Numbered from the stretch's first letter, positions 7,963 to 18,208 are shown. The stretch: 64,000 nucleotides of DNA from CP2-2F sp034436355 (GCA_034436355.1 DAOTVQ010000020.1:1-64000), one strand, 5' to 3'. Translations and numbers: made by a program. The notes: a model not told the origin generated them from the letters alone.

Positions 7963-9294
7963 CTATTGGATGTAGCCTGCATCCTGTAGGATGGGCGTCC
8001 ACTCCGCAATGATGCTATCCAGTGCCTGCTTGGCGGTGCCTTGCCCACCCACCACAAAGTTGTGGAGCGCGCTCTGTGCGATTGGCAGCATCGCGCCATA
8101 CTCAGGGATGTTGGTGAAGTCCTTGACGAAGGTCATCGTCTCGGCGAAGGCAGCGTTGAAAGGCGCTACATCAAGGAATGCCTGCGAGTTCAGCACCTCG
8201 ATATTGCAGGTATAGCCGCCCAACTGCGCCCACTTCAACTGCACATCACCCTGAGCAAACCATTCGATAAAATCGAACGAGGCTTGCTTGCGCTCATCGT
8301 TGATGTAAGCGTTGATGCTGATGCCCTGCCCACCCAGTGCTGCAAAGCGCAGCCCATCTGGGCCCTTGGGCATAGAGAAGTAGCCCGTGCTTTCCGCAAA
8401 GCGGTTGGTGGCGCTGTTTGCCAGTGCCGGGAAGAAGGCGAAGTAGTTCATGATCATCGCTGCTTGCCCGCTGGTGAAGGCATCGTTCGTCTCTTGGAAG
8501 AAGGCATTGCTCATGCCGGGCGGCGAACAGCAGCTATACAGTTCGCGGTAGAACTCCAGTGCCTTCACAGCGCCTTCGCTGTTCAGCACGCCTTCCATGT
8601 TGAAGTTTTCGTCGTACCAGTCCCCGCCATAGCTGAAGAACACATTTTGGAAGCCCATCACGATGGCGTCGTAGTCAATTTGGGTGTAGATGGCAGCCCC
8701 ATACAAGCCCTTATCGGGACGGGTGAAGAACTTGGCAATTTCAAGCAGTTCATCCCACGTTTCGGGAACGGCTAGCTCGCGCCCGTATTGCGCCTTGAAT
8801 GCCTCTTTCTCCATCGGATCGTTGAACAAATCCATGCGGTATGCCCAGCCGTTGGCGTCGCCTTCGGTTGGGTATGCCCAGTATTTGCCGCTGCCGGGTG
8901 GATATTCACCGTAGTATTGGAGCGTGGCAGGCGTCACGGTCTTCTCAATGCCGCGGGAGGTCATGAACTCGGTCAGTTCCACATAGTGACCCTGCGTTGC
9001 GCCCTGCCCTAGCCACTGGCTATCGCCGATGACCATATCGAACGCATCGCCGTTGGCTGCCCACTCTGCCGCCACACGGTCACCAAAGGTTCCCCACGGC
9101 TCTTGGATGACGGTCACTTTGATGCCCGTCTTTGCTTCGTAGTCCTGCACGAGGGTTTGTAGGAAGTCGGCAGGCGCCCACTGCGCCCAAATAATCTTGA
9201 GTTCGCTCACCGCAGCGCGAGCAGGGCTGCCCACAAAAACCGACACAACCACCAATGCGATAATCGCCAACAGAAAAAGCGACTTCTTAAACAT
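7963..9294 (-). CDS. Extracellular sugar-binding protein of the ABC importer
   Basis: The ATG at 9294 (MFKKSLFLLAIIALVV) is preceded by GGAGGT at good spacing, which fixes the start. The 443-residue protein has a signal peptide ending near SPARAA and then a family 1 solute-binding fold (IIWAQWAPADFLQTLVQDYE). It captures the substrate outside the membrane and delivers it to the two permeases. No lipobox cysteine is visible at the cleavage site, so it does not look like a lipoprotein. A long C-terminal region with aromatic residues (GGDWYDENF, GYFSMP) suggests a carbohydrate ligand. Confidence 0.92.
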   Translation of the reverse strand: MFKKSLFLLAIIALVVVSVFVGSPARAAVSELKIIWAQWAPADFLQTLVQDYEAKTGIKVTVIQEPWGTFGDRVAAEWAANGDAFDMVIGDSQWLGQGATQGHYVELTEFMTSRGIEKTVTPATLQYYGEYPPGSGKYWAYPTEGDANGWAYRMDLFNDPMEKEAFKAQYGRELAVPETWDELLEIAKFFTRPDKGLYGAAIYTQIDYDAIVMGFQNVFFSYGGDWYDENFNMEGVLNSEGAVKALEFYRELYSCCSPPGMSNAFFQETNDAFTSGQAAMIMNYFAFFPALANSATNRFAESTGYFSMPKGPDGLRFAALGGQGISINAYINDERKQASFDFIEWFAQGDVQLKWAQLGGYTCNIEVLNSQAFLDVAPFNAAFAETMTFVKDFTNIPEYGAMLPIAQSALHNFVVGGQGTAKQALDSIIAEWTPILQDAGYIQ

Positions 9295-9433
9295 GCGAAT
9301 TACCTCCAGTAACGTCATTAGTTTGACAAAAGGTTAAAAAAGGGTTATGCGCCTGCTTGCCAAGCACAACACTCAGCGTTCGATCACCTCCCCTCACCCA
9401 CAGATGGCTGCCACAGCCACAGGGCAGGCAGCT

Positions 9434-10660
9434 TCAATAAATGGTTGGCTGCGAAAGCACCGCCTGATAGACCGCCGCCACACCGCCCATCACACAGGCG
9501 TTCAGCGTATATTCGGAAAAGGCAACCGTGCTTGCTTTGGCGTTCCACGTCAGGGCGCGCTGCCGAATTTCCGCCATGATCGGCGGCAGGATGAATTCAT
9601 CGGCAAGGCTGATCATGCCGCCGATCAAGACTAGATCGGGATTGAGGACGTTGATCAAGGACGCGATGCCCAAGCCTAAATCGCGCCCTGCCCGCGTCAG
9701 GATTGTGAGCGCCAGCCCATCGCCATCCCGCGCCGCCTCGATCACATCCTGCAAAGTGAGTTCCAGCGGCAATGCCGCCAGCAAGCTAGGGCTGCCTGCT
9801 TCCAGCGCACGGCGCACTGCCCGTAAGATCGCGCCTTGGCTAACCAACGTCTCCCAACAACCGCGATTACCGCAACTGCATAACTCACCCTCTGGCACCA
9901 TCGTCATATGCCCAAACTCGCCTGCAAAACCCGTTGTGCCGCGAAAAATTCGCCCATCCTGCACAATGGCGCCGCCCACACCCACGCCCGCACTGATGTA
10001 AAGCACCTCACGGTAGTGCTGCCCTGCCCCAAAGATGCACTCGCCCAATGCGGCGAGGTTTGCCTCGTTATCCACTGTAATCTGCACAGTGGGATAGGCA
10101 GCTTGCAGTATGGAACGGATCGGCACGTCTCGCCAGCGTAGGTTTGGCGCAAACAGCAGCGTGCCATCATGCTGATCCACCAAGCCGGGAATGCCCACTG
10201 CGATGCCCAACAGTTGGCGGGTGGGCAGTTGGTCGCGCCCTTCGGCAACTGCTTCATCAATCAGGTTGAGGGTGCGCTTTAGCACGGCTGTGTGCGGCGT
10301 TTCTACCGCGAACGACTCACGGCAGCGCCACAGCAGCTCTGCTTTGAAGTTGGTGCAAAAGACGGAGATGAAGCCAACACCGATCTCGGCGCTGACGATG
10401 TAGCCCGCTTGCGGATTGAGTTCCAACTGCACCGACGGACGCCCAACACTGCCCGAAGTGATGCCTACCTCGCGCACGAAACGGCGTTCGATCAGTTCTA
10501 GGACAAGGCTAGAGACCGTAGACTTATTCAAACCTGTGATCTCTGCCAAATCTGCCCGTGAGATTGGCGCACGTTGGTGTAAACAGTTCATAATCAACGA
10601 AAGATTAATTTCTCGTACTAATGCTTGGTCGCCAGTACGAACCGACCTGCGGTGGAGCAT
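9434..10660 (-). CDS. ROK family transcriptional regulator (NagC/XylR type)
   Basis: The 408-residue protein has an N-terminal winged helix (near 15-75, with APISRADLAEITGLNKSTVS as the recognition region) and a C-terminal ROK sugar-binding or kinase-like domain. The ROK zinc site CSCGNRGCWE near residue 258 is intact. The glycine-rich motifs GIAVGIPG and GVGVGGAIV are also present. It is the first gene of the sugar-uptake unit and likely represses it until the sugar binds. A sigma70-like promoter and a XylR-like palindrome lie just upstream, which implies autoregulation. Confidence 0.92.
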   Translation of the reverse strand: MLHRRSVRTGDQALVREINLSLIMNCLHQRAPISRADLAEITGLNKSTVSSLVLELIERRFVREVGITSGSVGRPSVQLELNPQAGYIVSAEIGVGFISVFCTNFKAELLWRCRESFAVETPHTAVLKRTLNLIDEAVAEGRDQLPTRQLLGIAVGIPGLVDQHDGTLLFAPNLRWRDVPIRSILQAAYPTVQITVDNEANLAALGECIFGAGQHYREVLYISAGVGVGGAIVQDGRIFRGTTGFAGEFGHMTMVPEGELCSCGNRGCWETLVSQGAILRAVRRALEAGSPSLLAALPLELTLQDVIEAARDGDGLALTILTRAGRDLGLGIASLINVLNPDLVLIGGMISLADEFILPPIMAEIRQRALTWNAKASTVAFSEYTLNACVMGGVAAVYQAVLSQPTIY

Positions 10661-10732
10661 ACCCTGCCGCCTTTACCGCCGTTCCAAGCCTAACGTCTCG
10701 CAAAAATATACATGGCAGGGGTGCATTGCGTC

Positions 10733-10756
10733 TTATTTGTTGTGCCAACCAACTAA
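10733..10756. promoter_or_regulatory. Probable ROK/XylR-like operator
   Basis: The imperfect palindrome reads, on the minus strand, TTAGTTGGTTG then GCA then CAACAAATAA. The half-sites resemble the known XylR-type operator halves TTAGTTTGTTT and CAACAAACTAA. It lies directly downstream of the -10 box at 10762-10767, covering the expected transcription start of the ROK gene. A bound repressor there would block initiation. The match is by eye, with several mismatches. Confidence 0.6.
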
Positions 10757-10761
10757 AAGAA

Positions 10762-10790
10762 AGTATATGCAGGTGTGGGGAATGTGTCAA
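10762..10790 (-). promoter_or_regulatory. Sigma70-type promoter of the ROK/sugar operon
   Basis: On the minus strand a perfect TTGACA (10785-10790) is followed, after 17 bases, by TATACT (10762-10767). This is the best consensus promoter I see in the window. It points at the ROK gene about 100 bases downstream and probably starts the long sugar operon. Confidence 0.8.
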
Positions 10791-10804
10791 GTTTTTGGGT
10801 GTGC

Positions 10805-13800
10805 TTACTCGCGCAGGCGCACACCGATCTGATAAGCTGCCCGCCCGCTGCTGTTGGCGCCGCCACGCCGCGCGATCACGATCTGATATTGCCCGGCGGC
10901 ATTCTCAGGCAGATCGAGCCTGAGCGCGCCGCCCTCGCTGCTGGTTGCCTCTGCCAGCAAATTGCCACCCGGCGTGTAAATGACCGCTGTAAGCGCAGCA
11001 TTGCCCTCTGTGCGCGCCACTTCAAGCTGCCAACTGGCGGTGTAGGGCGGCGTGAACAGCCACGTATCGCTGAAATCGGTGTCATCAAGCACACCTTGAG
11101 CAGATGGCTCTAGCCACAGCACGCCGCCGCCTTCCGCCGAGCGCCTAAAGCGCGTGCTAAGTTGATAGCGCCCCTGCTCACCATTCGGATTTTGCACCAA
11201 CACCGCATAGCGCGATTCTTCTAAGGCGAACTCGGCAAGGTGTTCGCCCATCTGCAACGTTGCCTCTGCCACAAGCGCGCCATTGGGCTGAACGATCAGC
11301 AAGCGTGCGCCTGCCACCTCTGTCCGAAGCACCACCACAAGGCTGCCTGTGCCAACCGAAGGCACAGGCAGCGCCCATTCGTGCAATGCCTGTTCGCTGT
11401 AGAGCACGCCTTCAGCAGGCACCGCAAAGCCTAGCACGCCCTGATAGCTGGCATTGGGCTGCACACGAGTCAGTGTGAGGCGGAAAGCCAGCGGTGCCGC
11501 ATTCTGAGCGCGCACAATCAGCGCATAGAAGCCATCTTTCGGCAGCACAACATCTGTAAGGCGCGTCCCCTTGGCGTGGCTGGTTGCAGAGGCGAGCGTT
11601 TCGCCATCCGTGCCGAGCAAACTGAGGGTTGCGCCCAGCAGCGCCTCGCCTTGCGGCAGCAGGTCAGCCACCACCCGATCCGCAGCGCGCCCATAAAAGA
11701 CCCACGCCTGTGCGCCGCCGTTTTCCAGCCTGTGCGTCACCGTCTCGCCATAGGCGATGCCCAGCGCGCTGGCAATGCTGCTCTGATCGGCTGTTTGGAC
11801 GCGCTTCAGACGCAAATAATACAGCCCTTCGCCGTCGTTCAGGCGCACCTCAAGCTGATATTGCCCGTCGGTTGGCAACACAAACTGACCATTGGCGGCA
11901 AGCTGCGCGCTTAACGGCGCAAATTCGCCAAGCGGCGCGCCATCGGTGTTCAGCAGGTGTACTGTTGCCTGCAATGCATCCGTTTGGCGCTCAAAATTAA
12001 CCTCGTAGCGCTCATTGGCGCGCCCACTAAACGTCCACCGCTCGGCGGTGCGCTCAGCGCTAAGCCGCCCCGTCACACCGCGATCATCCGTGCTGAGCGC
12101 ATTCTGCGTCGGAATGTCCGACTCGGCAGCGCGCACCATCCGCACGCGGTAAGCGCCGCTCGTTTGCCCGGCGGCACCCAGCCAGCGCGTCACCACCAGA
12201 AGATAGCTGCCATCCTCAGGCAGGCGCAGCGGCGGAAGGGCAGCGCTGCTCAGCTCCGCGGTGGCAGCCGCGCCCGTAAGGTAGCCCGACGGCGCGTAGA
12301 GCGCCAGATCAAGGCGCAGGGTGCCATTCAAGCGCGATGCCTCAATCTGGATTGCCTCCCCGGCGCTGCCTGTGAACGTCCAGTAATCAATAGAATCGCT
12401 GGGTGTGATGCCATTCTGCTGCGTGATGCCAAAGACGAGCTGACGCGAAGGCGCGGTGGCAAGGTTGGTTGGCAGCGCATCTTGCCGCCGCTGAATGACC
12501 AGCGTATACGGCACAGTTTTCTCGGCACGCATCACCACGATGTAGCGCCCGTCAGCAGGCAAGACCAAGCCCTGCACGTAGGATTCGAGCGCCTCCAGCG
12601 CTTGTGGCGCCGCCGCCGCCAAAACGCGCCCGCTCACATCTTGCACTTCAAGGCGCGGTGCCGGGATTGGCGCACCGCCGCTTGGCGTGTTGGCAACCAC
12701 GCTCACATTCACCACATCGCCCGCCGCACCGATGAATGCCCACAACGCCTCACGCTGGCTCGGAATCACGCCGCGCACCGCCTGATTGTAGGCAACGCGG
12801 AAGGCTGCCAGCGCCTGCACCGAGGGCGTGCTGGATGGGCTGCCCAACTCTAGCAGCAGGCGGTAACTGCCACTGGTGGTGGCATTCGCACGTTCGGTCT
12901 GCAAGGTGTAAGTGCCAGCCGCAGGCAGTGGGTAATCCACAATCAGGCTGGAGGTGCCTTCCACAGTTCGGCTGGGCGCGCCCTCAGCCAAGATTTGCCC
13001 TTCAGCGTTGAGCAGCAGCAAGCGCGGCTGCAAATTGCCGCTGGTCACCAACATGCGCGCCGAGACGGTCTGCCCAGCGTCTGCCTCAAATGCCCACACG
13101 CCACTGTTTCGCACGGCATCCAGCACACCATTGGCAGCAATGCCAACGCTCAGGCGGTCGGGCGCTTCAGCGCTGATGGCGGCACGCTGCACCGTCAGGC
13201 GGTAGGCGCTGGCTGAGTCAGGGCTGTTGGGCAGCACTAGCACGGTATACACACCGCTGCTCGGCAAACGCAAGCGCTCTAAGGTGGTGCTGACGCCACG
13301 TGCTGCCAGCGGCGTTTCGCCCAAGCGCTGCCCATTCGGCGTCAGCACGATGAGCGTCGGCAGCGTCTCGCCGCTAAGGCGCAGCACATTAAAGCTGAGC
13401 GTTTGCCCTGCTGTGCCGTTCAAAAGCCAGTAGTGGGCTGTTTCAGCAGGCGCAAAAGTGCTGATCACGCTGCTCTCGGCATTCAGCACGCCGCCGCGCA
13501 GCGTGGGAGCTGTCTGTGTGCTGATCGCTTCTAAGTCTAAGGTGAGCGCGAACGGACTGTAGGGCGAACGGCTGTTGATCGGGCGGCGGACGCCGAGCTG
13601 ATAGAAGCCATCGGCGGGCAGCGGGAAGGCTGTGATCGCCGTCCTGCCAACGCTTAGCACACCAGAGGCGAGCAGCCTGCCGGATGGGTCGCGCAGTTCG
13701 AGGATCGGCGGTGCTTCGTCGTTTTGGTGCAGCATTTGGGCGCTGATCTGATCACCACGCACGCCGCGAAAGGTGTAATTTCGTTCGGGTGTGGTTGGGT

Positions 13801-16800
13801 CTACCACACTGACCATGCGCGCCCCATAGCTGATCGGCTGTGCGTTAGGCGTGCTGCTGGTGCCGTTGGCTTGGTAGAGCAGGTTGACGAACAGCTCATA
13901 GTTGCCAGCGCTGCCAACGGTGCGTGTGCCAATCCGCCGCACCACAAGGATATAGCGCCCATCCTCTGGCAGTTGCACACCACTGATGACGGCGTTGATG
14001 CCATCGGAGTCGTCGTTGCGGGCAAGGATAGTGCCGTCTTCACGCTCAAGGCTGAGTGCAATATCGAGATCGCCGCTGGTGGCGCGTGTGGTAATGCCGA
14101 TCACGTCGCCCTTGCGCCCATCAAAGGCAAGCCGATCAACGGGCGTGGCGTCATTCAAGCGCCCTAGCGCCTGCTGCCCATAGCGAATGTTGTCTCGGAT
14201 CGGGCGTGCTTCGCTCACGCCGTCAAGCTGCACCGTGTAGCGCCCGACCGTTTGTCCAAATGGCTCGCGGAAGCGCGCTACCACCAGGCGATATTCATCG
14301 GTCTGCGGCAGGCGGAAATCGCTGAGCAGCACACTGTCGCCATCGTCGGAGTCTGCCTCCGCCAAAAGGCGACCATCGGCGGCGCGCACTTGCAGGCGCA
14401 GCGAGAGGCTGGCGCCCGACTCGCGGACGGCACGCGCCGTTATCTGATCGCCCTGCTGTCCATTAAATAGGTAGGTTTCTTGTGGGCGATCATCAGCAAG
14501 CACGCCATTCGCCGCGCTGCCATAGCGTAACTGCTCAATCTCAGCAATGGGACGCGGCGTGAAATCCAGCAGGATGCGGTAGCTGCCACTGCTGGGCGCG
14601 CCGCCATCGGTGGGCATTCCGCGCACGGTTAGGGCGTAGGCGCCGTCAGAAGGGATGACGAAATCGTTCAAGCCATCGCCGCCAATGCGCGCCGTTGGCA
14701 ATGGCAGCGGCTCTGAGAGGGCGGTTGCCAGCACTTCATCGGTAGCACTGCGAAGCTCAAGGTGCGGCATGAGGAAGCTATCCAACGCTTGGACTGTGAC
14801 GCGCACACGGTCGCCGACGCGGGCGGCAAACACCCATGTATCTTCGGGATCATCAGGGTAGAGCGTGCTAACTGCCTCTTGCCCATAGCGCAGCACGCCG
14901 CCGAGCGCCCGTGCGCTGCTCTCGGTCAGGCTCAGGCTTAGGGCATAGATGCCCGCGCCCTGAAAATCCGACGCAGGGTTGGCAACCACAATGCTATAGC
15001 TGCCACTGAAAGGCAGCAGCACATCAGCGCGCCCGCCGCTGCCATCCAGATCGGCGACGGTTGCCAACGGCACGCCATTCGCCGCCCGCAGTTGGAAGCT
15101 GCCCTTAAAGGGCGTGCCGCGCACATAGCGCAGCGCCACCGAGACGACGTCGCCAGCGCTGCCGCTGAAGACCCACGTCTCGAAGTTGCGGGCAGCGGTC
15201 AGGCTGCCACTGACCGTCTGCCCATAGCTAAGCACGCCATTGGCACGCTCATCACTGGGCAGCCACTGCAAGCGATAGACGCCTTGCTGCTGGGTGCCAC
15301 CGATCACGCGCACGCGGTAAACGCCATCTTCAGGCAGCAGCACATCCTCAAGGCGCGCCGTGCTTTGGGCAAGCACGCGGTTCTGTGCGGCAAAAATCTG
15401 CCCGCTGGTATCCAAGAGTTGCAGGCTAAGCGGTGACGGGGAGGGCAATTCCGCGCCAAAGACGGCAAAACTAACGCGCTGCCCGCGCCGCGCCCGAAAG
15501 AGCCACGTATCCTCATTATCACCCGCCAAGAGCAAGCCCGCCCGCACCTCGCCCTCAGCGATCACGCCGCCGCCGCGGCTTTGAAGGCGCGTGCCACTCA
15601 GCAGCCCAAGGCTGAGCGTGTAGCGCCCTTCAATGCGCTCGGACCGATTCAGGTTGCTGACGATCAGCGTGTAGAGTCCGCTATCAGGCAGGCGAATGCC
15701 CGTCAATTGCGCGTAGTAACGTCCGTCACTTGGCGAATCGGTAGCAATCTCGCGCCCATTCGGACCGAGCAAACGCACCGCAGGCGCTAAGCGTCCCGTG
15801 GCGCGCACCGCCTGCACATTGATCACATCGTTGAGCGTGCCAAGAAAGAAGTAGGTGTCTGTCTCCACACTGCTTTGCAATTCGCCGCTGATGGTCTGCC
15901 CATAGCCTAGCGGCGTGCCATCCGTCATCCGCAGGGCGCCCGCCGCCAAAGGCTGTGAATCGAGCGTGAGCAGGTAGCGTCCGCCGCTTAAGCCCATGTT
16001 CACCACGACGGTATAGGTGCCGCCTTGCAAAATGCGGTAGGTGAAGAAGGACACAGCGCCCTGTGCGTTAAACTGCTCACCGATCACGCGCCCGTTGCGA
16101 TCCCACAGCGTCAGGCGCGGCGCCACGCTGCCTTCTAGGGCGGTGGCGCGCAGTTGAATGACCACATCCGAGCCGCTGTTGATGCGCCATGCCTGCACCA
16201 ATGCACCGCTGGCAATCTCGCCGCGCACGGTGGTGTTAAAGGGCAGCGCCACAATCTGATCAGCAGGCAGTTCAGCCGGGTTAACGAGTGGGTTGATCAG
16301 GGCGGAAACTGAGAGGCGCACGGGCGGCGGCGTTGGTGTTGGCGCGTAGCGGTCGGGCGCGCCGATGCCGCTTAAGGGTTCGGCGCGCAAGAGTTGAGGC
16401 AGTGCCTCGGCAAAGGGCTGCTGGGTGCTGCTGACGAGGCGGTAGGTGGCGAAATTGCCTGTTACACGCCCGCCCACCACGACGCGGTAAGTGCCATCGC
16501 TGGTGGCATTGGCGCCGAAAATGGTCAGGGATTGCGTGCGGCTGGTCTCGCCGCTGGCAGAGGCAATCACCACACCGCTCGGATCAATGATAAACAGGCT
16601 CGGTTGCCATGCAATCGGCGTCAGATTGTCCAACTGCACATTGATGAGCGCACCTGCTGCGGCGCTTAGCTCCCAGACTGCCAAGCCGTTGGCACGCGTC
16701 ACAATGCCTTTGACAGCGGTCAGCGGTTGCAGCGTGCCACCATCAGCATCCTCAACGCGCAGCGTGTATTCAATGGGCGACTCTTGGGCGGTTTGCAGCG

Positions 16801-18208
16801 CTAACTCAAAGAGGACTACGCGGTAGCGCCCATCTTGGGGCAGCAGCACGTTTTGCAGCACCGCGCCGCGCTCGCCACGGCTGATCTGCGCGGCGATGAG
16901 CTTACCTGCTGGGTCTAGCACGGCAACACCGAGTGAATCGGCATTGGAGCGCGGCGCAGCACGCACCGTGATAACCTGATCAGCAGTCGCATCCAGCCAG
17001 CGCGACTCAAGCTCGCCACGCGGCAGGCTGCCGCTGATCGGCGTGTTAAAGAGCAGCGCACCACGATCACGCGCCACCGCAAAGCGATCAAACGGCAGGG
17101 CATTGGCGCCTAGCTGCCGCAGCAAGACGCTGTAACCGAAGGTCTGTGGCGTTGCGGCGCGCAGTTCGATGCTATACGCACCGCTGGCAGGCAGCGTGAA
17201 GACTTGCTGCAAACCAACGCCGAGCAAGCCGCGAAAGAGCGGCAGCTCGTTGGGCGTGCCAACGGTCACGTCCACATCTAGCGCGCTGCCAAAGGTATCG
17301 GGCTGCACGTCAAGCTGCACCATATCGCCCGCTTCGCCAATGAAGAACCAGCGCAGCGTTTGGTTGGTTGCGGCACGGCGCAGTTTGCCATATTGCAAGG
17401 TATCGGGCAGGTCAGGGCGCGCCTCTAGGCGGTAGACGGTCAGGGCAAAATCGGCGGCACGCTCTTCATAGCTGGGCGCGCTGACTTCGATCAGGGTTGC
17501 GCCGTTGCTCGGCAGGCTCAGCCCAACATCAAACGGGCTAAGCCCCTGATATTGGCGAATGAGCGCGCCGCTCGTTGTAAAAAGGCGCACACTCGCCAAC
17601 CGATTGGCGCCATCGAGGTCAAGGCGTAGGGCAAGCGCGCCGCCTAGCTCCAAGCGGTAGACGGCACGTGGCTGTTCATCGGTCAGCCTGCCTTCAACCG
17701 TCCGCCCAACATTGAGGAGTGTGTTCTGTTCGGCGGTGGTGGGGCTGCGAAGGTTCAGAGTTAGGCGGTAGCTGCCGCTGGTGCGCCCGCCGCGTCCGTT
17801 GTTATCGCCCACGCGCCGCGCAATAATGCGGTACTCGCCGCTGAAGGGCAGTTGGTATGCCAAAATGCCGGCATCCAAGCCACCGCTCGCCGAGTCGTTG
17901 GCACGCAGCACATCACCCAAGGGCGAGAGCAGGCTGAGGTACGGGTCAAGGTCGCCGCTGATCACTTGCATCTGAATATCCACCACAGCGCCGGCGGTTG
18001 CCTCAAAGCGCCAGAATTGGCGGTAAACGTCGTCGTTCAGAATGCCCTCGACAGGTTCGCCAAAGCGGATGAAGCCTGCCTGTTCTTGCAGGGCGGGCGT
18101 GGGTGTGCCGCCTTGGGCAGCTACAGAGGGCAGGCTGCCTTGCGAGAGCGCCCAAACTGCCACCATTAGGATCAGGCTGGCGAAGCTGAGGCTAAGTGTG
18201 CGCTTCAT
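10805..18208 (-). CDS. Giant secreted protein of about 21 PPC-like repeats
   Basis: Starting at the ATG at 18208 (MKRTLSLSFASLILMV), the protein has about 2,467 residues. An upstream ATG at 18241 is also possible, and no clear ribosome site decides between them. A signal peptide ends near PSVAAQ. The rest is a tandem series of roughly 110-residue beta-sandwich units of the bacterial pre-peptidase C-terminal (PPC) type. Each ends in a motif like LPEDGRYILVVRR; I count about 21. Recurrent features are WxF near the unit start and a GD or GQ turn. A short TPTPPP linker occurs near residue 650. I see no catalytic domain, cell-wall anchor or C-terminal membrane helix. It may be an adhesin, fibre or surface scaffold; function unknown. 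Confidence 0.85.
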   Translation of the reverse strand: MKRTLSLSFASLILMVAVWALSQGSLPSVAAQGGTPTPALQEQAGFIRFGEPVEGILNDDVYRQFWRFEATAGAVVDIQMQVISGDLDPYLSLLSPLGDVLRANDSASGGLDAGILAYQLPFSGEYRIIARRVGDNNGRGGRTSGSYRLTLNLRSPTTAEQNTLLNVGRTVEGRLTDEQPRAVYRLELGGALALRLDLDGANRLASVRLFTTSGALIRQYQGLSPFDVGLSLPSNGATLIEVSAPSYEERAADFALTVYRLEARPDLPDTLQYGKLRRAATNQTLRWFFIGEAGDMVQLDVQPDTFGSALDVDVTVGTPNELPLFRGLLGVGLQQVFTLPASGAYSIELRAATPQTFGYSVLLRQLGANALPFDRFAVARDRGALLFNTPISGSLPRGELESRWLDATADQVITVRAAPRSNADSLGVAVLDPAGKLIAAQISRGERGAVLQNVLLPQDGRYRVVLFELALQTAQESPIEYTLRVEDADGGTLQPLTAVKGIVTRANGLAVWELSAAAGALINVQLDNLTPIAWQPSLFIIDPSGVVIASASGETSRTQSLTIFGANATSDGTYRVVVGGRVTGNFATYRLVSSTQQPFAEALPQLLRAEPLSGIGAPDRYAPTPTPPPVRLSVSALINPLVNPAELPADQIVALPFNTTVRGEIASGALVQAWRINSGSDVVIQLRATALEGSVAPRLTLWDRNGRVIGEQFNAQGAVSFFTYRILQGGTYTVVVNMGLSGGRYLLTLDSQPLAAGALRMTDGTPLGYGQTISGELQSSVETDTYFFLGTLNDVINVQAVRATGRLAPAVRLLGPNGREIATDSPSDGRYYAQLTGIRLPDSGLYTLIVSNLNRSERIEGRYTLSLGLLSGTRLQSRGGGVIAEGEVRAGLLLAGDNEDTWLFRARRGQRVSFAVFGAELPSPSPLSLQLLDTSGQIFAAQNRVLAQSTARLEDVLLPEDGVYRVRVIGGTQQQGVYRLQWLPSDERANGVLSYGQTVSGSLTAARNFETWVFSGSAGDVVSVALRYVRGTPFKGSFQLRAANGVPLATVADLDGSGGRADVLLPFSGSYSIVVANPASDFQGAGIYALSLSLTESSARALGGVLRYGQEAVSTLYPDDPEDTWVFAARVGDRVRVTVQALDSFLMPHLELRSATDEVLATALSEPLPLPTARIGGDGLNDFVIPSDGAYALTVRGMPTDGGAPSSGSYRILLDFTPRPIAEIEQLRYGSAANGVLADDRPQETYLFNGQQGDQITARAVRESGASLSLRLQVRAADGRLLAEADSDDGDSVLLSDFRLPQTDEYRLVVARFREPFGQTVGRYTVQLDGVSEARPIRDNIRYGQQALGRLNDATPVDRLAFDGRKGDVIGITTRATSGDLDIALSLEREDGTILARNDDSDGINAVISGVQLPEDGRYILVVRRIGTRTVGSAGNYELFVNLLYQANGTSSTPNAQPISYGARMVSVVDPTTPERNYTFRGVRGDQISAQMLHQNDEAPPILELRDPSGRLLASGVLSVGRTAITAFPLPADGFYQLGVRRPINSRSPYSPFALTLDLEAISTQTAPTLRGGVLNAESSVISTFAPAETAHYWLLNGTAGQTLSFNVLRLSGETLPTLIVLTPNGQRLGETPLAARGVSTTLERLRLPSSGVYTVLVLPNSPDSASAYRLTVQRAAISAEAPDRLSVGIAANGVLDAVRNSGVWAFEADAGQTVSARMLVTSGNLQPRLLLLNAEGQILAEGAPSRTVEGTSSLIVDYPLPAAGTYTLQTERANATTSGSYRLLLELGSPSSTPSVQALAAFRVAYNQAVRGVIPSQREALWAFIGAAGDVVNVSVVANTPSGGAPIPAPRLEVQDVSGRVLAAAAPQALEALESYVQGLVLPADGRYIVVMRAEKTVPYTLVIQRRQDALPTNLATAPSRQLVFGITQQNGITPSDSIDYWTFTGSAGEAIQIEASRLNGTLRLDLALYAPSGYLTGAAATAELSSAALPPLRLPEDGSYLLVVTRWLGAAGQTSGAYRVRMVRAAESDIPTQNALSTDDRGVTGRLSAERTAERWTFSGRANERYEVNFERQTDALQATVHLLNTDGAPLGEFAPLSAQLAANGQFVLPTDGQYQLEVRLNDGEGLYYLRLKRVQTADQSSIASALGIAYGETVTHRLENGGAQAWVFYGRAADRVVADLLPQGEALLGATLSLLGTDGETLASATSHAKGTRLTDVVLPKDGFYALIVRAQNAAPLAFRLTLTRVQPNASYQGVLGFAVPAEGVLYSEQALHEWALPVPSVGTGSLVVVLRTEVAGARLLIVQPNGALVAEATLQMGEHLAEFALEESRYAVLVQNPNGEQGRYQLSTRFRRSAEGGGVLWLEPSAQGVLDDTDFSDTWLFTPPYTASWQLEVARTEGNAALTAVIYTPGGNLLAEATSSEGGALRLDLPENAAGQYQIVIARRGGANSSGRAAYQIGVRLRE

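Noticed and set aside
9318..9325. XylR-like operator half-site TTAGTTTG before the binding-protein gene
   Set aside because: The second half of the palindrome is absent, so it is not enough to call an operator.
11957..12853. Open frame of 298 codons on the plus strand
   Set aside because: It is opposite the PPC-repeat gene, with an Arg/Ala/His-rich product typical of GC-rich antisense frames.
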